NCBI RefSeq assembly: GCF_019393635.1
Contig: NC_057863.1
Location: 3,646,334 to 3,710,333, forward strand
Direction of reading: 5' to 3'
DNA length: 64,000 nt
Source of the DNA: Dromiciops gliroides
Lineage: Eukaryota; Chordata; Mammalia; Microbiotheria; Microbiotheriidae
The first letter of the stretch is position 1. Each line of letters opens with the position of its first letter. The notes under the pieces are model-generated. The model saw only the letters and a list, made by a program, of their open reading frames with translations. It did not search any database and was not told the DNA's origin. The translations under genes and the position numbers were made by a program. Positions 41,743 through 53,596 of the stretch are shown here, in pieces.

Positions 41743-42815
41743 TAAGACGCAGTTGGACAATTTGCATTATTCTATACATAAAGCAATCAAATGGGCATTG
41801 CTATGACCCATACACAGCACAAAACATAGTCAAATGAACAGTATATGTTCAAAATAGGGAACAGATAAGCTGCCACTCACATAGGCAATGATAAGGCCCA
41901 CTTCACATGGAATGATCTCTGGACAGGCCGTTGAGTGGTTCTGACCTGTTTTTGAAGTTGGAAAGTGCAGCTGTCTCATACCAGGGGAAACCTAGAACCC
42001 AATTATGAGGCAATGTCCAGTCTATCAGGCAGAGTGTGGAAAGGCCTAAAGGGGTGTACGAAGATCTCCCCCAGTATTACAGCTGGAAAGACACCTCAGT
42101 TGTTCTCGTCTAAGCATGGAGACTGCGCAGCCTGAGGAAGGGGCATGGGAGCCTTTCCTGGCATTCCTGTCTGCTGTAGAGAGTGAGGAAATGAATTCTT
42201 GTAGAGGTAGGACCCTTGCTATGCCAAGGAGGCATTTCTGCAGAGAAACAATGTCACAGTTAAGCCTAGAGAGCCTATTCCCTCTACGAGAAAGACCAAG
42301 GCCACATCTCCCATGGGAAGCAGACACCATAGCCCCCAAACTGGAGTTTTCTCTGGTTGTGAGCCATAACTGCCAAAGAATTATATTGAGAGATTTAGTC
42401 TGGGCAGGCTAGCGTGGTCCTGCGGCACTGGATGGCCCCTGAGCCTGACAAAGTGATGAGACTGGTGGAGGGCCAAGAGGAGGTGGCTGTAGGAGTGGTG
42501 AGGATCTTCCCTGAAGTATGGCCCGATGTTCTCCTGAGCGAGGAGAGTCTTAGAGGCTCCTGTTCCATGGCCATTCCTCCTAAATGACTTCTCTGCTTCC
42601 AGGTTCTCTCATTCCCAGTCTGACCTTCACTGCCAAAATCATCTCCCAAAGGCCCAGGTCTCATCTCATTCATCAAAAGCCTTCATATTGTTTCCAGGAT
42701 CTAAGACCAGTCCCTCTATCTTGAGTTGAAAGCCCTTCTCTACTTCAAGTCAGCCAACCTTCACAGACTCACGGTTTCCCAACCTCAGTGGGTCATCCCC
42801 ATTTTCCATGAATGG
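41743..42815. other. Unassigned intergenic DNA
   Basis: No gene or repeat family recognised, except L2-like texture from about 42590. Confidence 0.4.
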
Positions 42816-42819
42816 CACA

Positions 42820-43115
42820 CCCTGCCCTGAACCCTTGAACATGTTCCCTTCTGGCCTTGGCTCGTCAGAATCACGCTCTTCTCTCCAGGTTCTGTTCAAG
42901 GCATCTTCCATTGTGGGTTCCCCTCCTACTATAAGTTCCCTTTTCAAATCATCCCAAGTTCTTTGGCCTGATCCCCACCTTGCGGGCATGCGGTGCTCCT
43001 CTACTCGAACATAAGGTACTTGAGGGAAGGCACTGCTTAATTGTCCACACCCAGCATCTAACTCAGGGCTTGCTTCTAGCAGGAGCTTACTGAAAATTGG
43101 CTGAATTGAATTGGA
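42820..43115 (+). mobile_element. L2 LINE 3' end, diverged
   Basis: Eroded L2 order: GTTCAAGGCATCTTCCATTG, GAACATAAGGTACTTGAGGG, CACACCCAGCATCTAACTC. Confidence 0.55.
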
Positions 43116-43595
43116 CAATGGAGTTAGGGACTCAGGGTAATGAACTGTTCACTGAACAGTTCAAAGGCTTTGCCTTTGTGAATCCAGTATACTTCCCCTC
43201 TGAATGGAAGCTGCCTGGGGGAAGGGACTAGTCTTTGTAGAGTTTCCAACCATCACTTTGAATGCATCTTGTGTATGCCTACGTATATTTGTTCATTGGG
43301 GGACTGGCCAACAGGGTTCAGGCCCTATCGTGAGCTGGCATTTGCCCTTCCTGGCATAGTATACAGATCACAAGCAGCTCTTCTCTGCCTGGTAGTGGTC
43401 CAACAGATCCGGTTTCCAGGCATAAGAAAAACTCTCCTAATTGGCGGAAGAGCTGGAAGGTCTGATGACTCAGGTAGTACTGAGCCCAAACTGAGTTTAA
43501 ATACAAAAATGTCTCCTAGTCTTTTCCTTCCTGGCCGTGAGTGAGGCAGAGCTGCTGGGAATCATGGGTTAGAAGATGAAGCAGCCAAGCATCTG
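43116..43595. other. Unassigned intergenic DNA
   Basis: Nothing recognised. Confidence 0.4.
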
Positions 43596-43599
43596 TCGT

Positions 43600-44200
43600 G
43601 AGCAGGTCAAGTCAGGTGAGCACGTCAAGTCAGGTGAGCACTTATTAACCAAGTGCCAGGTGGCAGTGCCTGTCCTCAGGGAGTCTACAGTCACACAGAG
43701 AGCTCTGTACAAACAAGCTATAGGCAGGAAACACTGGACAGAGCCCTGTGGGGAAGGCACGGGCACTAAGGGGAATCAGGAGCGGCCCCTTGAAGAAGAA
43801 GGGCTTTTAGGAAAGCCGGGTGCTGGGGATGGGGAGAGAATCCCAAGCTGGGGAAAATGCCCCAAGCCGAGAGATGGAGAGTCTTGTCTGAGGAGCAGCG
43901 GAGGCTGGTGTCCCTGGGCCACTGACTGGGCCACAGATGGCACGAGGGGAATGCGAGGGCTGAGAAGACTAAGGCTAGACGTGCAGGAAGGCGCTGGGTT
44001 ACAAAGAGTTTTCAAATCCAGTTTTAAATGTCGATCTGAGTGGCTGAAGGGAGCCAGCCATGGGAGGTCATCGAATGGAGGCTTTCCGGGGGAAGCCCCA
44101 TCAGAATGCTACTGGAACAGGCCCAGCTTGAGGTGATAAGGAGGGTCCCAGGGTGGGTGCAAGAAGAGGAGAGAAGGGGGCCAACACAAGAGAGGCTGTG
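43600..44200 (-). mobile_element. L2-derived LINE fragment, long antisense copy
   Basis: Begins with an antisense L2 end (GAGCACTTATTAACCAAGTG, CTGTCCTCAGGGAGTCTACA). It continues through internal-type sequence (CCCCTTGAAGAAGAAGGGCT, GAGTCTTGTCTGAGGAGCAG, AGAGTTTTCAAATCCAG). The order fits a long relic of the same type as at 5870-6130; L2 is my best guess. Confidence 0.5.
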
Positions 44201-46035
44201 TACTAACCACACGGCCACAGGGAATGCTTGCAGGTGGAGGTGGAAGCCATTCACTCGAAGACAGAGGCAGCTTGCGGATCATGGTCCCTGGTGACAGAGA
44301 GAAGTTCTGGCTCTGGACTCTGGGAAGACACTGCTTTGGGGCGAAAGGCAGACAGCCTCGCTGCAGGAAACCCCGTACGGATTCCATGAAGGGAGGAAAG
44401 TACTCTCAGGGTCAGGAGTCAGGAGGTGTTTCTGGGCCACATGTGCCCTCCACACTGGTCCCTGATGAATTTTGTACTTTGTTTAAACACGATGCTCCCA
44501 GGGACCATTGTAAGCAAGGCGAGAGTGTGCCTCAGAATGGGAAGAGGGAGTTGATTTTGTAACGACTGTTCTCATATAGCTTCTCAGCTAACATTCCTTT
44601 TTATAAAAGCTCATCAATGCCACCTAGTTGATAGATCTTAGAGAGCACTAGTGGGGGCTTATGGACTCATGTTCAGAAGAAGGCCTCCACCTGGTTAGAC
44701 TTAGGACTAGGACAATGGTAACTGCCATATACCACCTGGGGATCCAAACTGCCGGGACCAGTGGGCGTTCAGAGAGGTAGCCCAGAAAGGCTTTGAATCC
44801 TCCCCCCAGCACTGCCTAGTTAGGTGGCCATGGCCCATGACCTCCCCTTCCGAGTCCATCTGTAAAGGGCACAGGAGCAGACCTGGGGAGATCCCAGGCC
44901 AGAGTCATTGAGATCTTCTGGTCCTTTGTGGACCATAGAGTGGGAGGGGATATCATAAGACGAGAATGGATCTCAGGGATGGCAAACAGGTCCCAGTACC
45001 CCATTCTCTGTGCTCCTCCATGGGGTCAGAGGAGAGAAGGCCTGAGCTCTAGACTGGGAGATGCTGCCGGGCCAGGAGCTAGAGGCATTCTCGGCCAACT
45101 CTCTCGGCTCAGTCGCTGTCCGTGTCACACAGGACGGCTGATGCCTGCCTGTCACCCCACCCCCTGCCATACAAAGAAGGGGAGGCAGCCAGACAGGGAG
45201 GTGGGATGGGGACCAAAGGGTGGGAGGTCGAGCCCAGCAGCCTGGGCCTCCAGGAGTGCTCCTGGGGCGGTCTCCTAGTGCACCTGGCTGAGTCCAGGGC
45301 CTCACTTACCTGCAGGGCCGCCCCTCCCCTTTTCCCATGGGAATTGGCTGGGGCAGCATCACCCCTGAACTTTGCTGGGCGGCTGCCAGGCTCCCCCACT
45401 GCTCTGTGGGATGGGCGGTCGGCTTCACTGAGACAAGATTAGACTTTGGGGGGCGGTCAGAAGTGCGGTTCACAGGATCTCTGGTGTGTTGCCCATTGCT
45501 CTCAGGAGGCAGGCCTGCCACATCGAATTTGGCTCAGCTTTCATCACTGGGAGAGGCTTAAATGAAAAGCAGGGAGAGGCAGAGAGAGCCCGGACAAAAC
45601 CATTCCTGTGGGGCCCGACAGCTAACGTTAGCGGAGCAAGGAGCAGCCACAGTGGCCACAGAGCCCTTTGGGTGGCTGGGGGAAGGGAGCATGTAAAGAA
45701 AGAGGAGAGAAGGGGCATCCATGGCCAGAGGTCAGGGCACACAATTTGCCCATGTCCTAGGCCCGAGGGGCCTGGACCAGCCCCGAGGCCAAGATAGAGG
45801 AGGTTCAGCATTCCAGAAGATGCTGGCTCAGTTCAGGAGCAGATTAGCCTTCTTCCCCACCCACATTTTTACTGAGTGTCTGTTAGGAGCTAACAACTCA
45901 GCCCCACTGGGAGGCCGAAAATGGCTGGGCACTCTAGGTTTGTCCAAGGCTCTTCGGGCATGAAATCAGACCTTAAAAGGAAGACGGCTCTGGTCACAGG
46001 ACTTGAAAAGCACTGGCCAGTTGGGTGGTGGGAGG
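44201..46035. other. Unassigned intergenic DNA
   Basis: About 1.8 kb without a named repeat or gene. The GC content rises at 45.0-45.5 kb. Overlapping frames near 100 codons on both strands have no domain. Confidence 0.4.
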
Positions 46036-46039
46036 TCAC

Positions 46040-46215
46040 TGTCATTTCCAGAGCTGCCATTTTGCCAAGCACCTTCAAGTTTGCCACAAGCTGACCTCAT
46101 ATGGGCCTTCTGCCAGCCTCGGGAGGTCAAGTGGGGGCCATCATCACCCCCGCTGTACAAATGAGGAAATGGGGGTTCCCAGAGCTTGTGTGACCTACCC
46201 AAGGCCAAACAGCTT
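46040..46215 (-). mobile_element. MIR-type SINE
   Basis: Antisense layout: GCCATTTTGCCAAGCACCTT, CTGTACAAATGAGGAAATGG and GTGTGACCTACCCAAGGCCA. Confidence 0.72.
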
Positions 46216-46755
46216 CAAGGTCTGATGGATGGGGCACAGGTTAGAACAAGGCACCAAGTGAAGAGAGGGGGCCTGTCCTTGGCTCCTGTCACTTTCCCCC
46301 ACACAGCATGGCCTCCTGGAGTCCTTCCTTCCTCCTCAGAGAAGCGGGGTGTGAGAATGATGCCCCAGAGTTGCTGGGCATCGGCAGGCCTGGTGGTCAT
46401 CAAGGCTCCTTTGAGGGCTCATCCACCATCCTTGTCACTGTCAGTGCAGGAATGAAAGGCATCCCCTGGATCCCATGCCCATCCCAGGGAGAAGCTGTGG
46501 GGGCTGGGGCCTGGACAGTGTCTCTGGATGCCTTCGGTCTGTCTTTGCTCCTCTTCCTCCGTCTTGGCCAAGGCCAGTCCTTGCCTTCTCCGTGTCCTTC
46601 AGCCCTGCTTCTCCCTCTGCCCTCACTCTAGGGTAGAGCCTCTTCCCCTTCCAGGGGGGCTGTTCTGAGCACCCCCAATAAGGCGCCCCATCTCGAGCAG
46701 CGTCCTCCATGCCACTGCCAGGCTGACCCAGATCTGCTCCCATCTGGGACCCTCC
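46216..46755. other. Unassigned intergenic DNA
   Basis: Nothing recognised. Confidence 0.4.
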
Positions 46756-46759
46756 ACCC

Positions 46760-47165
46760 ACCGGCTTCTACCTCCTTCTCTGGCCTCATTCCTCACTCCT
46801 CCCCATCACACATTTCACATTCTAGCCACTTTGAACCTCTCCCCGTTCCCCATCTTGCTCTCTCCCTTCTCTGTAGTTTGTCCTTGGCCTTCCCATCATG
46901 CCAGAATAGCGGGCCACTTGTCTCTGACCATGGGAATCTCTCTGTACTGGTAAGGCCCGGCTCGTGGCGCAGCTCCTCAACCAGGCTTGTGGTGATCCTT
47001 CCTTCTCTCTTCAAATCTTTCCCACCCCTTTGGGCCCTCTCCATCACTGACTGCCCTCCATCAGGTTGTAAGCCGTGTGAAGGCTCAGTCCATCTTATTT
47101 ATTTCTCTTTCCCACACTGCCCTGATTTTGGAAAGTTCTTAATAAATGCTGGTTAAGTTGACATA
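46760..47165 (+). mobile_element. L2 LINE 3' end
   Basis: Pyrimidine-rich internal L2 sequence ends with CATCAGGTTGTAAGCCGTGT and AAAGTTCTTAATAAATGCTG. Confidence 0.65.
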
Positions 47166-47685
47166 AATCTTAGTTAAAGGATGACAGGGCTCAAGCACAA
47201 CTTGGGTCCCGTGATGCCAGTAATCCCTCCTAAATGAGAGCCATTTTCCCTGCCCAGAAATTCCAACATCTATTCTCTAAGCTCCTAGGTGTGGCACTGT
47301 GGCAGGAAGCAAATTGAGAAGCTATCCAAGGCCTTGAGCGTGTGACTGTGCCTTGGAAACTCTTGGGGCTAACTGGGCACCTGGCCTCCCCTTTCTCAGA
47401 TGCTTAGTGCCCCAAAGTGGCAGGACAAGCCCACCTGAGAAAGATCCTGGAGTCATGGGCCCTTGGGCCCAGAAGATATCATGTCCTGTCATCCACAACA
47501 TGAAGTCTGAGGCCACTGGAAAATCCTGCCCAGAGACACCTTTTCTCTTGCCTGGCCCTGAGGAGAATGCCCCCCTTCTGTAGCTCGCGTCTTGGCAGTT
47601 CTGAAGAATGCTTGGGGAGAGTCCCCCAGAAAGCAAGAAACCTTTAAGATGCCCAGCTCCTTCCATTGCTCAGTTGTGGCCAGTG
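47166..47685. other. Unassigned intergenic DNA
   Basis: Nothing recognised. Confidence 0.4.
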
Positions 47686-47689
47686 TAGA

Positions 47690-48138
47690 ACCCATTAGAT
47701 TGCAGACTTCTCAAGGCCAGGGACTGTTGCTGCCTGTCTTTGAATCCCTAGCTCTTAGCATGATGCCGGCATTCCTTGGCAGTTAATAGACATGTGATCA
47801 GTGATGCAGCTAGGAGTGGGGTATGGACCTGGAGGTGGAAAGGGGGTCAAACTTCACCTATTTCTCAAGGTCATATTGTGGCATCCCTGAGAACAGTAGT
47901 AAGGAGGGAGGGAAATAAGCTTTTATTAAACCCCTAATGTGTGTGCAAAGCATTTCACATGTGTTACCTCATTTGGTGCCCACAGAAACCTTGGCAGTGG
48001 GTGCTATTAGGACCCTTACAGTTGAGGAAACTGAGGCAGGCAGAGGTGAAGTGACTTGCCCAGGGTCACACAGCTTGGAAGTGTAACATCAGTGTCCTGC
48101 CTTCCTGTGTCCTGGCTTCTTACTGCATCACCCAACTA
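47690..48138. mobile_element. L2 3' end (+) and MIR (-)
   Basis: L2 at about 47690-47795 (CTCAAGGCCAGGGACTGTTG). MIR antisense at about 47910-48138 (CAGTTGAGGAAACTGAGGCA, GACTTGCCCAGGGTCACACA). Confidence 0.75.
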
Positions 48139-48139
48139 A

Positions 48140-48500
48140 AACTTGTCTCTCCAAAAGCACCAATGACCTCTTAGTTGTCAGTCCAGTGGCTTCTTCTCAA
48201 TCCTTGTTCCCCTGGACATCTCCACAGCCTTGGACACTGGGTGTCATGCTCTCCTCCTTGACATTCTCTTCTCTCTGGGCTTTCAGGATGTCCCCCCAGC
48301 TCCTGGTTCTCTTCCTCCCTCTCTGACTGTTCCTTCTCAGTCTCATTTGTCTGTGTCCTTGGCTGCATTGTGGCCCCAAACTCTGCCCTATTCTGCTTTT
48401 CTTCTCTCTCTGCTCTCTCATTAGCTTCCGTGTAAACAGTTGTCAGCTCGGGGCAGATGATGCTACCCAGCTCTGTCTTCCAAGAGTCACTCCTGCATCA
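48140..48500 (+). mobile_element. L2 LINE internal fragment, reverse transcriptase region
   Basis: Sequence like CACCAATGACCTCTTAGTTG followed by a run encoding LDTGCHALLLD, which matches the L2/CR1 reverse transcriptase pattern (AAFDTVDH-LLL). Eroded and out of frame further on. Confidence 0.62.
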
Positions 48501-48510
48501 CCCACTGCCA

Positions 48511-48851
<341 letters not shown>

Positions 48852-48887
48852 CCTACCTGTCTGTTTAAAAAGAAGACTAAACTACTT

Positions 48888-49035
48888 TTGTTGTTGTTGT
48901 TGTTGCAATTAGGGTTAAGTGACTTGCCCAGGGTCACACAGCTAGTAAGTGTCAAGTGTCTGAGGCCGGATTTGGAACTTAGGTCCTCCTGAATCCAGGG
49001 CTAGTGCTCTATCCACTGCACCACCTAGCTGACCC
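48888..49035 (-). mobile_element. Marsupial tRNA-derived SINE, left member of inverted pair
   Basis: An antisense copy with a (TTG)n tail, CAGGGTCACACAGCTAGTAA and ACCACCTAGCTGACCC at its head. It is directly followed by CTGGAAAATCCAGTTCTC. Confidence 0.93.
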
Positions 49036-49072
49036 TGGAAAATCCAGTTCTCCATGTCCAAATGGCACTGGG

Positions 49073-49210
49073 TAGGGGCGGCTAAGTGGTGCAATAGATA
49101 AGGCACCAGCCATGGATTCAGGAGGACCTTAGTTCCAATTCACCCTCAGACACTTGACACTTACTAACTGTGTGACCCTGGGCAAGTCACTTAACCCCAG
49201 TTGCCTAACC

Positions 49211-49270
<60 letters not shown>
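49073..49270 (+). mobile_element. Marsupial tRNA-derived SINE with (AG)n tail, right member of inverted pair
   Basis: Head AGGGGCGGCTAAGTGGTGCA, CTGTGTGACCCTGGGCAAGT, then a pure (AG)n run at about 49217-49270. It is directly followed by AACTGGATTTTCCAG, the reverse complement of the sequence beyond the head of the left SINE. Confidence 0.93.
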
Positions 49271-49273
<3 letters not shown>

Positions 49274-49319
49274 TGGATTTTCCAGAGATGGCTTAATCTT
49301 AGCCTGTCCAAACCATCAT

Positions 49320-49690
49320 TCACCAGACCCTCACCAGACCCTCCCCTCTTCCCACCTTTCTTGTTACCTTGTTACCTCCATCCTTCTCTCAGTCACCTAA
49401 GCAGGCTCCCTCTACTCCACCCTCCACTACTAGTATCTCCCCTCTGCCATCCCCTTCCTCCTGCTCCACCCTCCACTGATTTCCCCTCCCCTCTGCCACT
49501 CTCCCCCGGCCGTCCCTTCCCCTCCGACATCCCCTCCTTTCTGCTCAGCACTTCTGTTTAGACATAATTGTTTGGGTGTTGTTCCTTCCATTAGACTGGG
49601 ATCTTCCTGAGGGCAGGCTCTGTTTTGGCCTTTCTTTGTATCCAGTACCTAACATAGTGCCCCAGAAATGCTCCCTGACTGACTTCCCAG
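49320..49690 (+). mobile_element. L2 LINE 3' end after pyrimidine-rich DNA
   Basis: The L2 terminus is clear from about 49560 (ATTAGACTGGGATCTTCCTG, GGGCAGGCTCTG, TGTATCCAGTACC). The C/T-rich part before it is probably worn L2. Confidence 0.65.
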
Positions 49691-49834
49691 GGCCCTCTGG
49701 TGATTCTGTGCTGGGGCCACTGGGCGGACGCTCCCATATCCCAGGGGCTCAGTGGCCCCTTCAAGGCGGGCTTCCCTTCCCTGACCCCAGATTGTGCTTC
49801 ATCCATGCCTTCTCTTGTTCCTGGAGGCAGCACG

Positions 49835-50010
49835 GGCCGGTGTAGAGCCCCAGCCTGTCTGGGGGGGTCGGACGACCAGCTCTGTGTCCTCCCTTTATCA
49901 CTTACTATTGGACAACCTTGATCAAGTCCCCGGATTTCTCTGGGCCTCAGTTTCCTTTCCTCTAAAGTGAGGTGCTTGGACTAGAGGTTTCTTCTGTCTC
50001 TGACATGGAT
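49835..50010 (+). mobile_element. MIR-type SINE
   Basis: CACTTACTATTGGACAACCT, TGGGCCTCAGTTTCCTTTCC and CTTGGACTAGAGG. Confidence 0.7.
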
Positions 50011-50080
50011 TTATGAGCAGCCTATAAAGTCTCCACAGGCCCCCTCCCCCGCTCTGGCTGCTTCCTTCTGTCCTCCACAC

Positions 50081-50239
50081 CAAAGCTTCTTCAACACGGA
50101 ACTGAATGTGGAGGTCATGAAAGACTTGGCACTAAATCTTTGCTTTGTGTACGTATTTTAGATGCCTCTCTACCCAGGGTTGTGTAAAAAGTTCTTGGGC
50201 AAAAAGGGGTCGTGAGTGGACAAAGTTTAAGAAGCCCTA
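50081..50239. mobile_element. hAT-like MITE (non-autonomous DNA transposon)
   Basis: The left end CAAAGCTTCTTCAAC and the reverse complement of the right end, TAGGGCTTCTTAAAC, are similar inverted repeats. The interior has GGGGTCGTGAGTGGACAAAG. The 8-bp flanks CTCCACAC and CTCTAGAC agree at 6 of 8 positions, as expected of an old hAT insertion. Confidence 0.55.
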
Positions 50240-51505
50240 CTCTAGACAAGGGGCGATGGAAGCCAGGGCCTTTCTTTACTTAGCAGCTTCCCTCACACTG
50301 TGGCCAGCCCACCCCTTCTCCCCTTCTGGGCAGACATTCCTCCAATGGCATCCTTCATGCCCTCTCCTGCCTTGGTAGGATGAGCACACGAAATACCCAG
50401 GCACCTTCACTCCCAGTCAGTGAGTGCCTCATGGCCTTGCTGGGCTGGGGGCTCAGGGCGGTGTGTGGGATTCCTGTACAGGCACATACTGGACTTTCAT
50501 CGCCCATGCCCAGCCTCCAGCTGCCATGCCCCAGAGGCCCCCGGCTCTTCCTCTTTTCCCTTTACTGCCCCCCCCCCATTCCCTGGTGTACTTTTCTTGC
50601 CCACCACAGATCTGGCTTCAAGTGCCCTCAGAGACATGATCTGGCAGGGAGCCCCTGTCCTCCCACCCATCCCCACGGAGATCCAGGAATTTGTCCAGCC
50701 CCGCCTTGTTCCTGGTTATTGAATAACCACCAGTTTATCCCATGTCAGGGATGAGCCAACCCCCTGACTTACCTGGTGCCTTGGGGAAGCTCTGAGTGGG
50801 GGCCTGCCGTTCTCAGGGTGTCCGCTTGCAGCATCTGTCAACGATTCTTTCATCGCAAACCTACTTACATCATCCTTCTCTGAACACCTCCACAGCCGGC
50901 TTATGGGCATTGTGCCCATAGCACTTATGGGGACGGCAGCTCCTGGCTTCAATTAACCTGTGGGTGGGCAGCCAGCCAGCCAGCCTGGGATGGGATCATT
51001 GCAGCAGAGCTGGGAGGGGAAAATGGCCCTTTCTCCTCTTCTGGAGTGGAAGAGGGGAATGGAGGAAGGAGTCGGGTGCTATGAGGGAAGGGCTCTTTAT
51101 TTATTTATTTATTCATTTATTTTTCTTTGGAAGCATCAGTTTTATTTCACAGCCCAAAAGAAAGAGGAAAACACTTTTTCTGTTTTTTTTTAAACCTTAG
51201 TCTATCATACATCAAATCTGTCAGGCTTTTTCATTAAAGTTCATGGCTTTTAAGGTTCATTATAAATAACTCAAATTGATTTTTACAAAAGGGAGAAAAA
51301 GACATACTCTGATGTTGAGAGTTGCCCACTGTAATAATATTCTTTGTTCAGATTTCTCAGTTGTTTTCCTGAAGGGGATAAAAAGTATTTGCCTAAATAG
51401 ATACATAAAGAGGCAAATTAAAAAAAAACATTTTGGAACCAGTGCTGGTTCTGTATGTGAATGTGACTAGATTTGTTAATTTTTCAAAACCATGGAATTT
51501 TGAAC
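50240..51505. other. Unassigned intergenic DNA
   Basis: No element named except a (TTTA)n run at about 51095-51122. The part at about 50790-50955 is repeat-free and ordered (CTGTCAACGATTCTTTCATC), so it could be conserved sequence. Confidence 0.38.
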
Positions 51506-51509
51506 TTTT

Positions 51510-52085
51510 TTCCCATATAGATATTTTATTATTTTCCAGTTACATGTAGAGATAGTTTTCAACATTTGTTTTTATAAGATTTCTAGTTTCAAATTTTTCT
51601 CCCTCCCTCCCCTCCCAACCCCCTCCCCAAGACAGCAAGTAATCTGATATAGGTTATATATGTACAATCACATTAAACATATTTCTGCATTAGTCATATT
51701 ATGAGAGAAGAATCAGAGCAAAAAGGAAAAACTTCAAAAAGGAAAAACAACAACAACAAAAACAATAGAAGTAGTATGGTTCAATCTGCATCCAGATTCA
51801 ATACTTCTTTTTTTTTTTCCTGGATTTGGAGAGCATTTTCCATCATGAGTTCTTTAGAACTATCTTGGACCATTGTATTGCTGAGAAGAATCAAGTCTAT
51901 CACATTTGATCAACACATAATGTTGTTGATACTGTATACAATGTTCTCCTGGTTCTGCTCCTCTCACTCAGCATCAGTTCATGTAAGTCCTTCCAGGTTT
52001 CTCTGAAATCCGCCTGCTCATTGTTTCTTACAGCACAATAGTGTTCCATTACATTCCTATACCACAGCTTGTCCAGCCATTCAAA
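51510..52085 (-). mobile_element. L1 LINE 3' end
   Basis: An antisense L1 3' UTR: TTTTATTATTTTCCAGTTAC, AACAACAACAAAAACAATAG, TTCTCCTGGTTCTGCTCC and TAAGTCCTTCCAGGTTTCTC, matching the L1 end at 63.5-63.9 kb in reverse. Confidence 0.88.
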
Positions 52086-52204
52086 GCAAGAACTGAACAA
52101 TTCAGCTACCTGGATTTCCTGGCTAGGGGCATTTGGGAAGGGACCCCAGGTTGTGAGACTGGGAAGTCTCCTTCCCGCCCCCATTGGCCAATCATTATCC
52201 CTAG

Positions 52205-52432
52205 CCGTTTTATAGCACTGTAAGTAGATGGTGTTTTTCATACATTATCTCCATTGAGTCTCACAACAATCCTGTGAAACAGGTACCAGAGGTGTCGGCC
52301 TGCCCACTTAATGATCGGGAGACAGACTGGGAGAGATGAGTCATTGGTCTCAGCCACCCACCTGCTCAGTAGGAGAGCCAGATCTCAAGGCCTAAACACG
52401 GCTCCCCGTCCATTGGCCTATGCTGCCTTGGT
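52205..52432 (-). mobile_element. MIR-type SINE
   Basis: Antisense layout: CTCACAACAATCCTGTGAAA, GGGAGACAGACTGGGAGAGA, then AGCCAGATCTCAAGGCC. Confidence 0.72.
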
Positions 52433-52855
52433 GAGTCCATTGGCCAAGTGACTCTGAGATTAGTGTAGAGAAGAGGCCCTGAGTGCCAGGTCCTGAGGGG
52501 GACAGAATGCCTCGACTTAGAGTGCTTCTGAACCCCTTCACATGCATGCACACACACATGCATGCCTGCAAGCGCACAAACATGCATACCGGTGCACACA
52601 AAGTGTTTGAACTTTGATCTGGAATCCTCAGCTCCTTTCACTTCATTCCTCTGTCTCTCAGTCATTCAGTCAAATCAAGAAAAAGGAAGACTTAGGCACA
52701 TCTTTGACAAGTCCCTCAACAACATTCTTTTGTGTTTGGTGTCAAATATTCTCTGGAGTTTTCGGGGGTGATGGGAGATGTGGGTCCTGCTTTCGGTGTC
52801 ACTCGGCTTCAAGAGCTTTCCCCGATGCAGGGTCAGCATCAGAGCCAATGTAGGG
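52433..52855. other. Unassigned intergenic DNA
   Basis: Nothing recognised except a CA/TGCATG-rich patch near 52540-52600. Confidence 0.4.
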
Positions 52856-53398
52856 TGTCATGAGGAGAAGTAGTAGTCCTTAGGTATCCCTCAATGGAGA
52901 ATTACACTCTCATACACAGTCCAATTAGCATTAAAGTGGTCTTTTACTTGGCACCAGAGAAAATGACCCAGCAGGAAGTTAAAGACTTCACCTCTGGAGA
53001 AGGAGGTGGCTAAGAAACATTCTCTGAGAACAGATGGAAGGCAAAAACTTTTATAGAGGATAGATGGGGTGTCCACTTGAAAACTGGAAAGTTCCCTTTT
53101 GAGGTGGAGTGGGCAAAGCCTGGGTACTTGTGATATTCCTGAGAGTCAAGGAGGATTTTTTTTTTTAAATGATGATCCTGGCTTTGGGGCTGTCTCTTTC
53201 TCCTAGCTCCAGTCAGGTAGGAGCCACGCCTAATTGACTTTCCTGCTATAGAATTTTATCTCCCCTTACTTCTTAGGTGTGTCAGTCCTGATATGTAGTT
53301 GGTCCCTTGATTCCTCCATATGTCTGTCCTATTATCTGGTCATCTTTGGCTTTGCTTCTTCTGCTGATTTCTTCTAAGCCTTGTGTCATAGGGGAACA
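52856..53398 (-). mobile_element. Solo LTR, different family from the HAL1-nested pair
   Basis: Read on the minus strand it begins TGTTCCCCTATGACAC and ends CTCCTCATGACA. Between lie a TATA-like CCTCTATAAAAG (about 53049-53060) and, about 120 bp further, AGTAAAAGACCACTTTAATG, placed as a weak polyadenylation region. Flanks TAGGG and TAGAG agree at 4 of 5 positions. No internal viral genes accompany it. Confidence 0.55.
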
Positions 53399-53596
53399 TA
53401 GAGCTTTCCTGAATCATTCTTGAGGAGAGCCAGCAGGGTCTCTCTAGGAATGACAGGGTGCTGCCATGCCTCTGGTGGGTGTGAATGACCAGGTAGGGAG
53501 GGAGTCAGTTCCAATTTGTCCATCCTAGAACCAGAACCAGCTCAGGATGTGGTTTCATTCTGGGCAGGACTAATGTGAATGTTGTGTTTTCCTTTC

